DNA of 64,000 bases from Leptoclinus maculatus. Taxonomy: Eukaryota; Chordata; Actinopteri; Perciformes; Stichaeidae. The notes under the pieces are model-generated. The model saw only the letters and a program-made list of their open reading frames with translations, ran no database searches and was not told the DNA's origin. Within the stretch, counting starts at the first letter, position 1; each line of letters starts with the position of its first letter. The position numbers and the translations under genes are program-made. Shown here in pieces: positions 49,083-62,604 of this stretch. The stretch is from contig JAVDOI010000003.1 in the NCBI GenBank assembly GCA_032191485.1, positions 18,058,649-18,122,648 on the forward strand, in the 5' to 3' direction.

Positions 49083-50055
49083 GCTGCCTTTTATTCCCTC
49101 TCAGTTTTTACACCGACTGTATTATAGACCTATTTATAACTCAAGCACCAGCCTTCACTGCAAGGAATCCCAAAGCGACCCCATGACAGAAGCGCTGGTG
49201 TAAAAAAAACAACAACATCAACAACATTGAACCCACCTCAGCCCCGTGTGGACACTTGGTCTAAGTTATTGTAGTATTAATGCACTCATGCAGGTTTTTT
49301 CAGTTCCTGCTTCTTATTATAACAGACCGTATAGGGTGTGATGGGTGTGAAGCAGGTTAAAGGCACATAAAAGGTCATTGTTGAGGCAGAGGAAAGTTTC
49401 CAAACCAAAATGCTCCTGTGTGCGAGTGGGAATATGTGGAAATCACTGTGCTGATCCGAACAGTTCAAAGATATGCAGCCACTGACTAAGTAGTTTGCTC
49501 CCTTTTTTTGGCATGTAAATATGTGAATTAGATAATAATAATGAAATTGTAGTGTAGAAATGACAACAAATAACCATACTTCTAGGGTTTGGACACATGC
49601 TGACATTAGTCACAGCTCTTTAATGACCAAATAGGGTCCTTTATTGATCAAAAGAGGTCTTTGCACCTTTAAGCTTTGGGTGCACACAAAACAGTAACAG
49701 CATGCTAAATATTTCACTTTGCTAAAAGCAGGAGACAAACCTCTTTTGTTTTTGAAATATCTGTGTTCCTAAAACCTTCGCAGAGCAGCCAGCATCAATT
49801 ATTCATCGCCAACGATTGATTATAGGCTTCTTCTTTGTCTGATAACAGAATAACATGCATCCTTCCATTAGAGGCATAGATCTCCACTGCAACGCCATGA
49901 CCAACATCTCCTGTTTTCTCTGTAGCTGCTCCAAGACTTCTAATCTACGGGGCATGAGATGACCCACAATGCTATTCAGGACAGAGGGCTTAGCGGCCCC
50001 TGTTTTAGGGTCTTTCATTAAACTGCAAGGAGATCAAGAGCTGTAATGACTGTGT

Positions 50056-50275
50056 GGGGGGGGGGGGGGGGGGGGGGTGAGTAAAAAGAGGGAGAAGAGA
50101 GAGAGAGGGAAAGAGAGGATTCTTTCAGAAAAGATTTGAACTTTAAAGGTCAGTTTGTTTAAAGGTAGTTTAGTGGGTATTTATTGGGTGATAAAGAGAC
50201 GGACAGACTGGAAAACGGACAGACAGTTACAAAGAAGAAGAGGTATGGCAGAAGACCCCCCCCCCCCCCCCCCCC
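50056..50275. repeat. G22 ... C20 complementary homopolymer pair
   Basis: G22 at 50056-50077 and C20 at 50256-50275 are separated by 178 bp that begin with a purine-rich GA tract. The runs are mutually complementary. Confidence 0.92.
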
Positions 50276-53185
50276 AGCAGCAGCAGCTTAGATAACTAGA
50301 AAGAAAAGATTACAAGTCAGAGTTGATTGCAACACAGTGTTGACCCGGTCCCAAAGATAAAGCACCGCGTGGACTTCTCAGTCGATGTGAAGGTGGAAAT
50401 AACAGAGTTTAGCTTTAGTTGACACTTGACACTGACAAGCTGCCAGTGTGCTTCATCAGAACTGCATGTCGGGTGGTTTTGTAAGCCCCCCCTCCCCCCC
50501 ACACATCCTACTTCTTTTCTAGTATATATCTAGTATATTTTGTAGTATATGCTTACAAAATATACAATTAGAGTTGCTACAAACACACTTTTTCCTCTTC
50601 ATCCCAACAGCCATAAGAGACGGGACATCCCATGTGAAACCAAACACAGGTTATTGTTGGTCATGTACCACCAAACCTATACACTCTTTTATTTATGGTG
50701 GTGTTTATACCTTGGTCCAAAGAGAAACAATTAAAGTTATAAAATCTCCTATCCTGGTATATTTTATTGATTGATCACATAGAGGTATACATCTTGATAC
50801 AATTCAATTTATAAACTATTTAAAGATAAATAACCAGCTGGTAATTAGCACTGGGCGGGACTGACATATTGTCAAATCTTGTGACATTTTAATAACAAAC
50901 ACATTTCAGCACACACCATTATTAATATTGTAAATTGATGATGTGCTATCGCTGCTTTTACACTTTTTTTGTTATATTCTTTTTGCCTTTATTATTGATT
51001 TAAAACCCAGCTCTTTCATTTCATACAGTGACTACATCGTCTGGCAGGTATACCTGGTTTGTTTAATAAAGTTAGCTTGATGCTAACCCGCTATATTGAA
51101 TCAGCAACATGACAGCTCTTTTTAAAAGGTCATCATATAATAACGTTTACATCTGCTATACAATGTTAAGGACAGCGAGTCATAAGTCTCAGGTAACAGA
51201 TCAATAGAACCTTTTGGATCTGAGCCGTTCAGAGTGCAGCACACCCCCCCCTCCCCTCCCCTCCCCCACCACTCTGCTTGTTGTGTTCAGGCTTTCACCT
51301 TGCGGATATAGAGAGGATGCTTAAGTTATGAAGCTATATGAGGCTCTGTTGGCTGTGGTGCGCTCAGGCTTTTAGCGGTAGGCCTCATGGCGTCTCTCCA
51401 GCTCTCTTGTTCGTGATACTCAAAGTACTTTCTGTGTCTCTGGGGGAATATCTGGATTCTAAGTGCAGGGGAATGAAATAAGTACTTCTTCATCATGTAT
51501 TTATCTTTTGTCTATCGCACATATGTTTCTACAATCTGAACACCGAGGTTGTCGTTATACGGCATTATTATAGCATTATTATGGCATCATATCACCCAAC
51601 AAAATAAGACATTTACATGCGACAGCTATTATATACTATTGATTAACTCTGAGATAACCGTCAGGTTTAGTTCCGAGAGGAAACATTAGATTGGATTGCG
51701 AGACGTAGTTGGATCATTAACAGGGCGGATGGGGTTTAAATGCATACATTAGACCTTATTCACATTCCTCAAAAATGTAAACAAAGTAATGTTCAAACAC
51801 AAACCTCCTACTATAATATTGAAAAATAAATCGAGGATATCTGGGCCATAAAGCGTGTATTACATCTGTATTGCTCTAGAGATAGAGCAGACATGTGATG
51901 CTGTTTATTAGAGCCAGCTTGCTGTTTTTCGGGGGTAATTGATCCGTCTCTGCAATTCGTCGGCATCAGTTTATTTTGTGCCGCCTCAGAAAATACTTCT
52001 GCACTCACTTGACACGCACTTCTCGTCAATCACTCGATCAATTGCTCACCACGCACACAAAGAAGCAGATTTGCTCAGAATCAGGTCATCAGCTTTGTTT
52101 TTTTTCAATACATTTAGAAAAGCAGTAAATCCTCATATTTTGGAAGCTGGAACCTTCAAATATTAAGCATTTTTACTTGATAACTCATTAAAACAATCTG
52201 TCGATCAACCGATTTATAAATGGTGTTCTTGTTTCTGCTCCGTCCTTGCAGCTCGTCCGTATCCTGGCTTGTGTATGTCAGGAAAACAAGGTACACAAAC
52301 ACTCAAATCTGCAGTATTTTCACAAAGACTAGCGACTACAAGGGCGGCTGCTGTTTCCATCATCGTGTCACCTTGGTCACTGGCACTTAATTAACCGCAT
52401 CGGATGCTGCTGGTTTTCTATACGCCGCATCCAACCAAAGTGACCTTCCAAAAGTCCGCGTATAGGCCTCGGATCTGCGCCAGCGCCAGAGAGCTGCAGT
52501 ACATGAACAGGGATTATGGCGTAATGTGAGGTCAGCAATGGTTCAGGTTTCTGATTTAATCAAGGAGTCACAGTTCACAGCTGTCAGCATGCTGTCGGCA
52601 CAGTAAAGGCCCCTCTATGTTGTTGTTGTTGTTTTAATTCAACCTTGGCTGACTCTCATATCGGTGTGTTTTCTTTGCTCGTGTTTGCGTACCTGCTGTC
52701 AGAGGAGTGTCGAACTGACAGACCTGTCAGCCTTTGTTTGAACCTCAGCTCAACTTCCTCTATCTCGCTCTCTCCCTTTATGTTTCGTTCAAAAACACAC
52801 ACTCAGCTGGCGTCTTCCCTCTGTGTCCTCAGACAAACCCTTTGGCGGTTCGACTTCCCTCCCTCTTCAGTTCAGACAGCATCCCGCCTGCTCTCCGTCT
52901 CCCCGCGGTTTACAAAGCAGGCGGCTCCGTCACGGCCGCCATTCTGATGAACCACCACACGCTGTGATGTCCCGTAGAGGGATTTTCAATAGAGTGCGTT
53001 CCTGGCAGGAACCTTGCCGATCAATACACTGGGCCGATGAGCTGGTGGGGTGGCGGGTTAGTGGGCGGTATCCCACAACAAGCAACAACAACAACAGAAT
53101 CAAATCGCACCCAGTGTGTGAACGGTGTCATGCTGAGGCAACAAGTCAATCGATAGGCCTGATTACACAGACAGAAAGCACAGGT

Positions 53186-53201
53186 GGGGGGGGGGGGGGG
53201 G
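53186..53201. repeat. G16 homopolymer
   Basis: Uninterrupted G run in intergenic sequence. Confidence 0.95.
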
Positions 53202-54009
53202 CGTCTTACGGTTTTAAGACGCTGACCGTGTAATCATACAACGTGGGATCGAGTCCGGCCTCTTGTTGTATCTCATCCCTGATAATCATTGGACTGTCCA
53301 AATGAAGTAAAAATAAAAACACCACGTCAAAACACAAGATTAGATTACATCACTGTCTGATGGTCACATGACTGTGTCAGTAAATGGTTTGAGATTATTA
53401 AAAACCCTAATTTCATTGTTTGTTCCTGTGCTTTAGGCTCACATTTCAAACCTCATTCATGTCTCCAGCGAGGGACACGCAGCACCGGTTTCAGGTGTCG
53501 CTTCACTAAAGTATGAATGTGTTGAAAGAGAGTGACCGTTCATTCGCTCCTTTTATCTGTGTTCACCATGAACCTGTTTGCTCTGTTACAACATGCTCGC
53601 TTCCTGTTTCAAGACCCTAAACAAATCTGCCTTTGCACACCAAACAATGCGAGGGATTTGTAATGTAATCTGACCGGTTGTGTTGACAACAGGCCTTAAG
53701 AAGTCAACACGATATTCCGTTAGAATGGATCTGACATGCAGACAAGAAGCAGAAGCAGATGACACAAGTTACTGAGTTAGGGAAATTGAACATTTTTAAA
53801 GAACTATTTCACCAACAAGTCCTTTTTACACACCTAAAAAGTTGTGTAGGAGAAAAACCTAGACTTTGTCAATACTGAGAAATTATTTCTTGCTATATGA
53901 AGCTACTAAAATTTCCAGTTGACCTAGCTGTAATTTTCATCTTAGCGAGCATGTGAGTGCTGAACAAATGTGTCTGGAAAAAGAGAGCCGAAAAGAAGGC
54001 ATGTGATCA

Positions 54010-54190
54010 CATATAGCATGTTAATTAGTGAGCTTTAGAGGTACTGCTCGGTGGATTTCGGCCCCTTCTGACAGAGCTAGGCTAGCTGTTTCCAGTCTTT
54101 CTGCTAAGCTAAGCTAACGGCCGTCAATCATCTCTTCTAATTCAGGACGAAAGCGCATTTCTCAAAATGGTGACCTATTCCTTTTAAAAG
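54010..54190 (-). repeat. TTAGCTTAGC-family interspersed repeat, minus orientation
   Basis: Contains aattagtgagctttagaggt (from 54023), gctaggctagctgtttccag (from 54077), tgctaagctaagctaac (from 54101) and the terminal block tggtgacctattccttttaa. This is the reverse of the family seen at 33.4 and 41.1 kb, and the best-preserved copy here. Confidence 0.75.
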
Positions 54191-55223
54191 GGAAACGTCA
54201 GTTTAGCATCATTTACTATAACAGGCAACTAATCTTAGGTGTTCTCATGTAGCAAACCGTTTTTTATTGCATCCAGTTCTCTTCGCAGGATAAAGCATTG
54301 TGCTCCAAATTATTTTTTTGCAAATAACTGTTTGATCCAGGCGTGCTTTGGGTAGATGAGAGGAGTGGGAGAGTTTCTCAGGCAGGCAGTGAAAAGATGG
54401 CATGAAGGGGTTTAAGGAGGTCAGTTGGTCCGTCGCTGTGGCCCAGTCCCCTCACATGAAACCCTTGTTCCTTGTTTTTGGGGAGAAATGTGCTAATCCC
54501 CCATGGAACCACTCTGAGCCTCAGCCAGCCTTTCAAGACAAAAAGAGCCCAAAAAAAAAAAATCGCGTTTTTGTTCTTCAAACAGGCTTTTGTACTCCTA
54601 ACCTCTCTCTGAGCTTGTATTTTACAGAGCGGTTATGATCCATTGTATAATGGTTGCCGTTATGACACGGTTTCCTCTGGAGGCTTTGTGTAGTAGAAGA
54701 TAGACACTCAGCGGCCTCCTCAACCAATGTGGTCTTTGAACTCCTCGGTATGATTTGCCTTCGGTGTTTTTTATTAGACCTGACGATGTGATAAATAGAG
54801 TAGAGAAAGAATCCAACCCTGCGTGGGCCTCCTGACACCTGACACCAAAGCCTGTGTGCGGCTTTGGAAAAAGAGCACATGATGGAGGCAGTCAGATGAT
54901 AAAGCTATACGTTACGTAAGAGACCACCTCAGTCAGTCAGTAAATAGCATCAAGTGAGGGGAAGGCGTAGGAAAGTGCTCTGTAGCTCTGCCGTCTCTAA
55001 TTTCATCTTCCTTATGCCAATCAAGTGTTTTATTGCCTTGTCCTTAATTGAACTTTGACTATGGTCAAAGCTGAACTATGGCATCATTTGCAATTGAAGT
55101 TGTAATCCTTAAGATTTCAGGGCTGGTTGATTTGGGGCTCACCCATGGTTACTGGCCAAGTACGGTTTAATACTACAGCAAACAAAAACTTCTTACACCT
55201 TTCTTTTGCTCCTTTCTCCTCAG

Positions 55224-55276
55224 ACCTGCATCGCATTATCGGAGACGGAAACATTCGCGTGAAAGTAAGAGGAAGG
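55224..55276 (+). other. tmem229b: tmem229b 5' UTR part of the coding exon
   Basis: A strong polypyrimidine tract and cag (55205-55223) place the 3' splice site at 55224. The 53 nt up to the ATG are therefore 5' UTR, and at least one non-coding first exon must lie upstream. I could not identify it. Confidence 0.7.
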
Positions 55277-55834
55277 ATGGTGACCATGCAAACCCCAGAG
55301 GCTCCTGTACCTCTGACAGCGCTGTCCCGCTGGTACCTCTACGCCATCCACGGCTACTTCTGTGAGGTCATGTTCACAGCCGCCTGGGAGTTCGTGGTTA
55401 ACTGCAACTGGAAATTCCCCGGCGTGACCAGCGTGTGGGCGCTCTTCATCTACGGCACCTGCATCCTCATCGTGGAGCAGATGTACCTGAAGCTGCGCGG
55501 CCGCTGCCGCGTGCTGCCGCGTTGCATCATATACACTTTATGGACGTACCTGTGGGAGTTCGGCACGGGGCTGCTGCTGCGCCAGTTCAACGCCTGCCCC
55601 TGGGACTACTCAGAGTTCCGCTACAACTTCATGGGACTGATCACGGCCGAGTACGCCGTGCCCTGGTTCTGCGCCTCCTTCATCGTGGAGCGCTTCGTCA
55701 TCCGCAAAACGCTGCGGCTTCGATTCCACAAGGGGCCCGAGGACGGTTGGTCAAGCCATCAGTTGGATGCTGGAGGAACTGTGGGAGGAGGGAGGACGAG
55801 AAATGATGCCAACGGCTGCCTTAAAGGAGAATGA
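55277..55834 (+). CDS. tmem229b: TMEM229B-like four-pass membrane protein
   Basis: A 185-aa protein of the TMEM229 family (putative ABC-transporter type IV-like domain, function unknown). It contains PLTALSRWYLYAIHGYFCEV, VTSVWALFIYGTCILIVEQM, the invariant QFNACPWDY, and FMGLITAEYAVPWF, all very close to human TMEM229B. Four hydrophobic segments lie at about 19-41, 51-71, 83-101 and 117-142, and the C-terminal tail is polar and Gly/Arg-rich. The frame is open upstream to 55127, but a splice acceptor (ctcctcag, exon from 55224) interrupts it. The ATG at 55277 has A at -3 and G at +4; a second ATG at 55286 is the alternative start. The whole coding sequence is in one GC-rich exon, as in the family. 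Confidence 0.95.
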   Translation: MVTMQTPEAPVPLTALSRWYLYAIHGYFCEVMFTAAWEFVVNCNWKFPGVTSVWALFIYGTCILIVEQMYLKLRGRCRVLPRCIIYTLWTYLWEFGTGLLLRQFNACPWDYSEFRYNFMGLITAEYAVPWFCASFIVERFVIRKTLRLRFHKGPEDGWSSHQLDAGGTVGGGRTRNDANGCLKGE

Positions 55835-56245
55835 ATGAAGGAAGAACACAATCTGAAACCAGCCCAAGCACCCTGCTACACCACCTATACCCTCCTCAGC
55901 CACTTTTGATAAACAGTTCTCCCCCACTAACCGTATGGGGGGGGAAGACAAACAGACAACTGTGTACACTGGGCTGGTGTGCAGAGGTGTACTGAATATC
56001 AGAACAGCCAGAAAACCAAACTTAACTGAGGCTTCAAACACCCAAATCACTCACTGTGCTCCCGGCCGTCGACAGAGGCACAATATGGATCTCATAACGC
56101 ACCCACCCATTTCCATGTGGGGTTGACCTTAAGGAAATCCAGGTCTTGAATGACCCAGACTCAATATCTCCTTTCCCCAGGACTGCAAAGACCTCCGAAT
56201 ATAAAAAAAAAAAAAAACTAAATAAAAAAAAATACTGTTGCAAAA
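55835..56245 (+). other. tmem229b: Probable tmem229b 3' UTR
   Basis: The sequence after the stop codon is non-coding and ends in an A-rich stretch with AATAAA at 56220-56225, which could be a poly(A) signal or simply part of the A-rich tract. The UTR end is uncertain. Confidence 0.35.
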
Positions 56246-56560
56246 ATTAGTGCTATCACCCTGTGAAGGAACAAGTTCAAGAACAATACGTCTGTTTTTC
56301 AAGGGCACATCTGAAAGCAGAATGCTTGCTGCATAGAAATCCTAAGAAAAAAGTATCTGTAACACAATGAACATATTGTCCTTTAGTGTTATTCAAAGTA
56401 CTGTACTAATGTAGCCACGAAAAGCTCTTTAAGAACATACCACGCACCCTGAGGCTTTGCGGGTCAGCTTTCATTATGAAGAATGTTTTCAGTGAATACC
56501 CACAATGCCTGGTAAAACAAATGCATGAAAAAAAAGTTGTCTTCCAATAATATAATATAG

Positions 56561-56782
56561 CCTGTAGCTCAGGCGGCAGAGCCGGTCCGCCAGTTATCAT
56601 GGTCGATTCCCGGTCGTCTCCTCCTGACAGCATGTTGAGGTGTCCTTGAGCAAGACACCGAACTCCAAACTGCATGGCAGCTTCTCCACCATGAATGTGT
56701 ATGAATGTGTGTGTGTGTGTGTGTGTGTGTAGTCTAATGTGAGGGATTTTTAAGGCGCTAAATAGATGCGGTCCATTTGCCA
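56561..56782 (+). mobile_element. tRNA-derived SINE
   Basis: Box A-like tgtagctcagg (56563-56573) and box B-like ggtcgattccc (56601-56611) are followed by gtgtccttgagcaagacacc, a (GT)n tract and the tail gcgctaaatagatgcggtcc, typical of a widespread teleost SINE. It differs in tail from the SINE at 18.3 kb, so it is a second family. Confidence 0.82.
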
Positions 56783-58632
56783 TAATAGCAGGGGCGCTTC
56801 TCTGTTGGCAAAGGCAATGATTATGAGTCGTGAGCATCAGCATGAAGCACCAAAAATCTCAGATTTAAAAATATATATATATTTAGAAAAGCTTTCCACG
56901 TCTAAGTAGCAACACTGAATTTTGAGTGACACAGAATGACTAAATTGTTTAGGTGTCACGTCAGGTTTCTTGATTTGAGGTTTCTTGCAAAACGTCACAT
57001 TGTGAAAGAATTGTCGTTGGCCGTCAGGTTTTCAGCAGAATGTTCACGACCCTTCTCTTTATTAGCATCCCAGTTAGTTCAACAAGTGTGTGAAGGAAAT
57101 ATGCAGCATATTGTGATTAATTAATTAAAGGAAACCCGAACATTTCTCATGACACAAGTATCAGACTTTGCTGCTCATTTCTCCCCCCCCCCAGTGATTT
57201 GTGAGTCACAACTTTTTTTTTTCCGTTTCCTTGGTTCCTCTGTGATATTTGACTGACATCTGACACAATCCACACGTGTAACTGTAACAGTTCAGGTAGT
57301 ATTAGATAAACTGTGACTGCATTTTTCAATTGTCTTAACTTCAGACATCTGGTACTCCAAGCAGGTGACAACGTGTAATGCAAATAATGCTCATTTCCTT
57401 AATGTTGATCCTGAGACTTCCTTTTCTGCGTGAAGTAGAAAGATCATGGACTGTACCGCTCACCTTCATGCATACAGGGGCTGATTAATGTTTTCAGATA
57501 TATATCGCTGGTGCTACTGGAGTGATGGAGTACTTGCAGTGATTCCAAGGCACCAGAGGATCGACTTAATACACGGAATGGAAACAACTGATTCCTCAGG
57601 ACGACCGTTTATGTTGTTGACTCAATCACAACATTTTGTGCTGACAATTGTTCAGCTTTTCCCCATTTTTGTGTGAAATTATGCAACAAAACCCCCAAAA
57701 ACAGAAACATCCAAATCCATGTTTCCACAACACTACTGGACTACGTGAAGGTGTGACCTCCATCATTGTTGCTGCGATGGCATGCAGTGTTTCCACCTCA
57801 CTGTCTCCCCTGCAGGTCCAGAGGGTGGATGGCAGGAAGCTGTTCCACATGACAGATCGAGTGCTGCCACCCAGTGGATACATTGAAAACTGCAGCTAGA
57901 AAAACAAAAGTTTTATTGAGCTTGGACAACAAATACGACGAACAAAGGTCAAGAATCCTTTTCAGGATTATAATCAGAAGGAGATGTTTGTGTTTTTTTA
58001 TTATTATTGTGTTTTTATTTCACACATGAATCAACAGGCTTAAAAGCAATAGAGGCTTCTGACCCAGCAATGATTATCAAGCTCAAGGCCGTTAACTTTT
58101 CTCTTTAAAAATCTAATAAACTATATTATGAGAACTGGTATGCAGCCGATGTCTTTAATTCATCCTACTACTCTGATGAGAAGAATCTCAACGAACATGC
58201 AAAATAAGTTTGGTGAGTGTTCGGGGCAATGAGGAGTTTTAGTTGAGTGTGTATATAGTGTGTTGTATACAGAGACACATTTCAGCCAGTTTCTCCTCAT
58301 TTATTGGTGTCCTATGAAAGCTACAGAGCCACTTGCATTACTAAGCAGGGACGCTGATCACCGGTCAGTCTATATAATGACAAAATACCTAAATGCTGCG
58401 CGACATTCATGGTTTTTTGCATTCATTTGATTGGCCGTGATCGTTAACGTTTAATAGTTATTAACATTTTACACACCTTTAAAACCTTTCACTGTAAAAC
58501 TTTTAGCTTTAAACATTTTCACTGTAAACATTTACTTTTAAAACTTTTACTTTTATTAAATTTACCTTAAAAACGTTTTGCTGTAAAACTCCATACTACT
58601 ACTACTGTCACTGATGATGTCAAGGGTTAAGA

Positions 58633-58745
58633 TATACTGTATATATATACTGTATATATACATTCATACGTATATATATATATATATATATACTGTATAT
58701 ATGTGTGTGTATACATGTATATATACTGTATATATATGTATATGT
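58633..58745. repeat. AT-rich microsatellite with TACTGTATATAT units
   Basis: Tandem TATATACTG-type units mixed with (AT)n and a short GT stretch. Confidence 0.9.
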
Positions 58746-61289
58746 TACCTCAGACAAATTAACATCACTGAATTGATGGCTTTATATGAATGTCATTAGT
58801 TTTATTGGACACATGTTGAACTGATGACAGCGCTAGATGTACATGCATATTAACATCTCGTATAATACTTGCATGAAGCTTCCCTCATTTCCATCCATTA
58901 GACATAATGAAATACTGCTCCTGCAGAGGAACACGTGGGCAGTAATATCTAAAGCTGCAGGACTTTAATTTGGCCACATGATGGCTCTTTTTCACCAGAA
59001 AAGACAGACCAGCTGTGTTTATACAGCACGAGGACACGGGTTGATCCTGAGTCATCAGTCTAGGTTTACAGATTTATTTGTTAAGTAAGCTGTTTTTATG
59101 ACTAGGCTTTCTAAGATGGGACAAAGATTGGCTTAAAGTATAACTTAATATGCCGGCCAGTTGTACGGTTTCATGTGAACCAACGTGCCCTCTCATTTTA
59201 GTCAACATTTCAAGTTTTGTCATGCAATTATGACAGCATTATACAGCTTAAGCATAATAAAAAAAGCAACTCATTTATTTTGAATAATGCTTTGATGACA
59301 GTTTTCCATTTGTTTTCAGTAGAGGCCTCAAGCAAAACTTTCCACCACCTCCCTGCCACACCTTTCGTCAGGTAGGGAGATTCTCGGTAATTTACGTGTC
59401 GCTGCAAATCTTTTAATTGGCTGTGAGTTCCCTGCGGCCCCGGGGCCCCCCCACAGAAGCGTTGCCTACCTACCTGTGTAAGGGTGTGTCCACTCAACAC
59501 ACTCAGCTGCACTAATGGCATGGACCTGCTGTGGCCCTGCCTCATTTGGCACAGTGTCTCCGTCGCGCCTCCTCCAATCAAGTCACTCCGCACTCCAAGT
59601 ATGGAGACTCGCAACCTGTAATCTGGGCTGTGGAGATGACAAGTGTCCTCCCCGAGGCCGATTTAAGGGCCTGTTCTGCGAGTGCGTTGTGTGTGTTAAG
59701 CTATCTTCTGGGTGTGTGGGAAATGTGTGTTAAGCTTACGTTTCACAAGTCCTTTCTTGTTTGACCCCATTGTTCTCAGTTTCCTGAACAGGAAGTACTA
59801 CTAATGTATAGACGTCCATGGATTAAAAGATATAAAAACAATGGCAACAAAGAAGGAGGAGTTGTACACCACCCGAACGACGCCTGTACATGCGTGGCAC
59901 TGGCATACAGAATGAAAGACGTACTATTATGTCGTTAAACTCTAGTACAATTTGATATATTTGTCCTGTGATACTGAAGTCTGAGTGTGCAGGTGTGAGG
60001 GAGCGATGTATGTGTTTTTTAAGTCTGTCGGACAGATGAATATCAGGTTGGCATTGGAGAGTGGTGGGGCGAGTGACAGCGTCATGGTGCATTTGTTGAG
60101 CGCTGGTGAGGGTGGGGGGGGGGGTGAGCTGACAAAATGAGTTGTTCCATCAAATCAGGGCAAGACCTTAACATTTGCATTTCCACTGAAGCACTGCCAT
60201 TGAGGGGAAACTTGCTTGACGTGTGAATGAGCGAATGCGTCAGGCCCTTTGCCGAAACACATTCATGCGTTCACAGCTTTGGACAGAGTCTGGGTCTTTT
60301 GCTCGGATCCTGCTGGAAAACACGGGCCTTTTTTTCTCGTCACTTTTTCCCCCCATGTAGGCTGCTTTGGCAGTCAGGGTTTGAACCAGCAGCGCAGGGA
60401 GAGTGGCTCGCTGATCACGCGCTATTCTTCCTGCTGACCGTATACTGTACTGTTTGTGTTTACACTGTCTTCTGAAACCCCTTTGAACCAGGGATGACGA
60501 ACAACGTTAAACCCTCCTAAATCCACTTTTGGCAAACTATTTTTCCAGAATGGAGTTAGCTCACTTATTTGACGTAAATTCATACCAGGCCTACCCATCA
60601 AAGTAGCCAGCGTTAGAATGATATAATATAAACAATTTGTTTCTACATGGGCTGAATTTAAATCCCCTTCCGCTCAAAAATGCATTTTTGTTTTAGTATA
60701 CGTGACTGTGATGTTTGACTTTCACTGTGCAGAATATTGTATAATGTGCAGATTTTGACACTATTTTCAGATTTAACGATTTTGTGACGTTACACAAATC
60801 CAACCGGTCCAGTGTACAGATTAAGGAAGTGTGATGAGGACACTTGAGACACATTGTATCCAGTAGTTGAACTTTTAAATACAAAATTTTAGCTAATTTT
60901 AACCAGTTTATTGAACTTTGTGGAACCCCCAAAAAACCAAGTCATCATATTATTTAATCATATTATTCCATGCAAAGTGCTTTTATGTGTCTTAAAACTT
61001 GTCTGGAGGGGGTCGTTAACGAAAATTGTAATCTTGTTTCCTTATCATGATATTGATTTTTAAAAATTGTGCTTCGAGCCTTTATTTTGACAGAGACAGA
61101 AAACACAGGAAGACATTTGAGGAATAACTTCCCTGTCCCAGCAGGGTGCCCCATGATGAGCTCCACTTTTTATTTGCTGGTAAATCCTCTCATGTGACGC
61201 TCACTAATTGTATCTTGACATAGTTTATATACTGTATAGGAATACATGCCAGTACCTGAAGATTCTTCAACAGAACAAAACACACACAG

Positions 61290-61440
61290 GACTAAAGTCA
61301 AGTTCCAAGTTCTTTATTACCAAATGCACAATTACAGAGAAGCAGTCGTTGACAATGATAATCTTGGATGTCAGGTCTCTCCAACAAGGCTCGTTAAAAA
61401 AACAATAAACAAGTAGAAAATCACCAAAGTAAAAGTCTTT
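61290..61440. repeat. Possible interspersed repeat fragment
   Basis: The block ccaagttctttattaccaaa, then tgacaatgataatcttgg and aggtctctccaacaaggctc, is reminiscent of a repeat seen in fish genomes. Family and borders are uncertain. Confidence 0.35.
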
Positions 61441-62604
61441 TGAGAAAATAGAAATAAATGTATTATCTAAATTGTTTTGCAGGGCTTTCTGCATTGCTTA
61501 ATTGTTACGACAAATTAGAACTGATTTGTGGATTTTTTTTTTTACAAACTCTTCTGGCCAGGTGTTTTCCCTGAGGTAACTGTTAGATGTCCACTTCCTG
61601 TCTCAAATCATGAGACAATGAGATGCTCTGAGGTGACAGATCCCGATTGGAAATCGTCCATATATTGGATACCTCTCAGTCTGGCTTCCAACCCGCCAGT
61701 TAGTAAAATGACACACCTTATCAGGCAGGGCTCTTATATGTAAAGCAACACAACAACAGGCAGCAGGTCTGTGCCCATTTCCATGTTGACAGTTTGAACC
61801 TGTGGCCAGCTGTGGCGCTCCAGAAAACGGTCACGGCTTATCTCCTTTGCGAGGCTTTGCATAACGAGAAGGAGCGACACTTTCCCACGGCTGCTCTACG
61901 TGTATTTTGTTTCAGGAGTAATTGTTTGAAATAAGAAAGTGTGTTGACGCAGGAGCTGTCACAGCTGCCTCTAGCGGAGTATCAGTTAAGTAGTTAACCA
62001 CGGAAGATAAAGAGTTACCAATCCCTTGATTGAGCTGTTATTGAATATTAAGTCTCCGTCTGATTCAGAGGACTTAGGAGGGATAGCGCAGGGATCTGCA
62101 ACACAAACAACATTGCAGCTTCAAAGCCGCCTTTTTTTTTACAATATCAGTTGAGAGCTCTGGTAAAAAAGTGTTTTCCTAATCATGCCGCATTCAAGCA
62201 CAACGGATCGTGGCCTGAGGTCAACATGTAGAACCTGCCAAGAAAAACAAACGTTCCAGCGCCCTGCCCATTTATGTGCTCCCTGTTTTCCATATTCTTT
62301 GTTTGCACTGTAAATAATTAAGTTATAACATCCTGTATATTTCAGCGTATCAGATAATAGGCAAATATTGCTGCTGCTTTCAGTCTGTATTTAATTGGCG
62401 TCGCCAGCTGTTTATCAACGCACCCAACCCGGAGTATTCACGACACCGAAGTGGATGGAAAAACAAATTTGTTTGGATTTTTAGAAATGCAGTTCAATTT
62501 TTTTACATGAATAAAGACATTTCCACCATAAATTGGTGCATAGAAATTCACCAGAATGCAGGACGTGAAGTGTTTTAAACACTCGGGGACTTCTACCAAC
62601 CGAG

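Larger units (their letters stand above)
42541..55223. other. Region between mta1 and the tmem229b coding exon
   Basis: About 12.7 kb without a recognisable coding exon. It must contain the tmem229b promoter and non-coding first exon or exons, which I could not pinpoint. It holds two copies of a teleost CAGTGGTGG-family repeat (43.3-44.6 kb), TTAGC-family fragments (45.9 and 54.0 kb), a large fold-back at 47.5-48.2 kb, a CTG triplet tract and paired poly-G/poly-C runs at 50.06-50.28 kb. The parts at 44.9-45.9 and 50.5-53.9 kb show nothing identifiable. Confidence 0.75.

Noticed and set aside
52249..52292. Short exon-like segment with cag before and gtacac after, as a tmem229b first exon
   Set aside because: A first exon needs no acceptor, nothing promoter-like precedes it, and such flanks are common by chance.
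55435..55806. 123-codon frame overlapping tmem229b
   Set aside because: It is a shifted-frame shadow of the GC-rich tmem229b coding exon.
56561..56615. A second tRNA gene
   Set aside because: The same reasoning applies: a SINE head with a SINE-specific tail 140 bp downstream.
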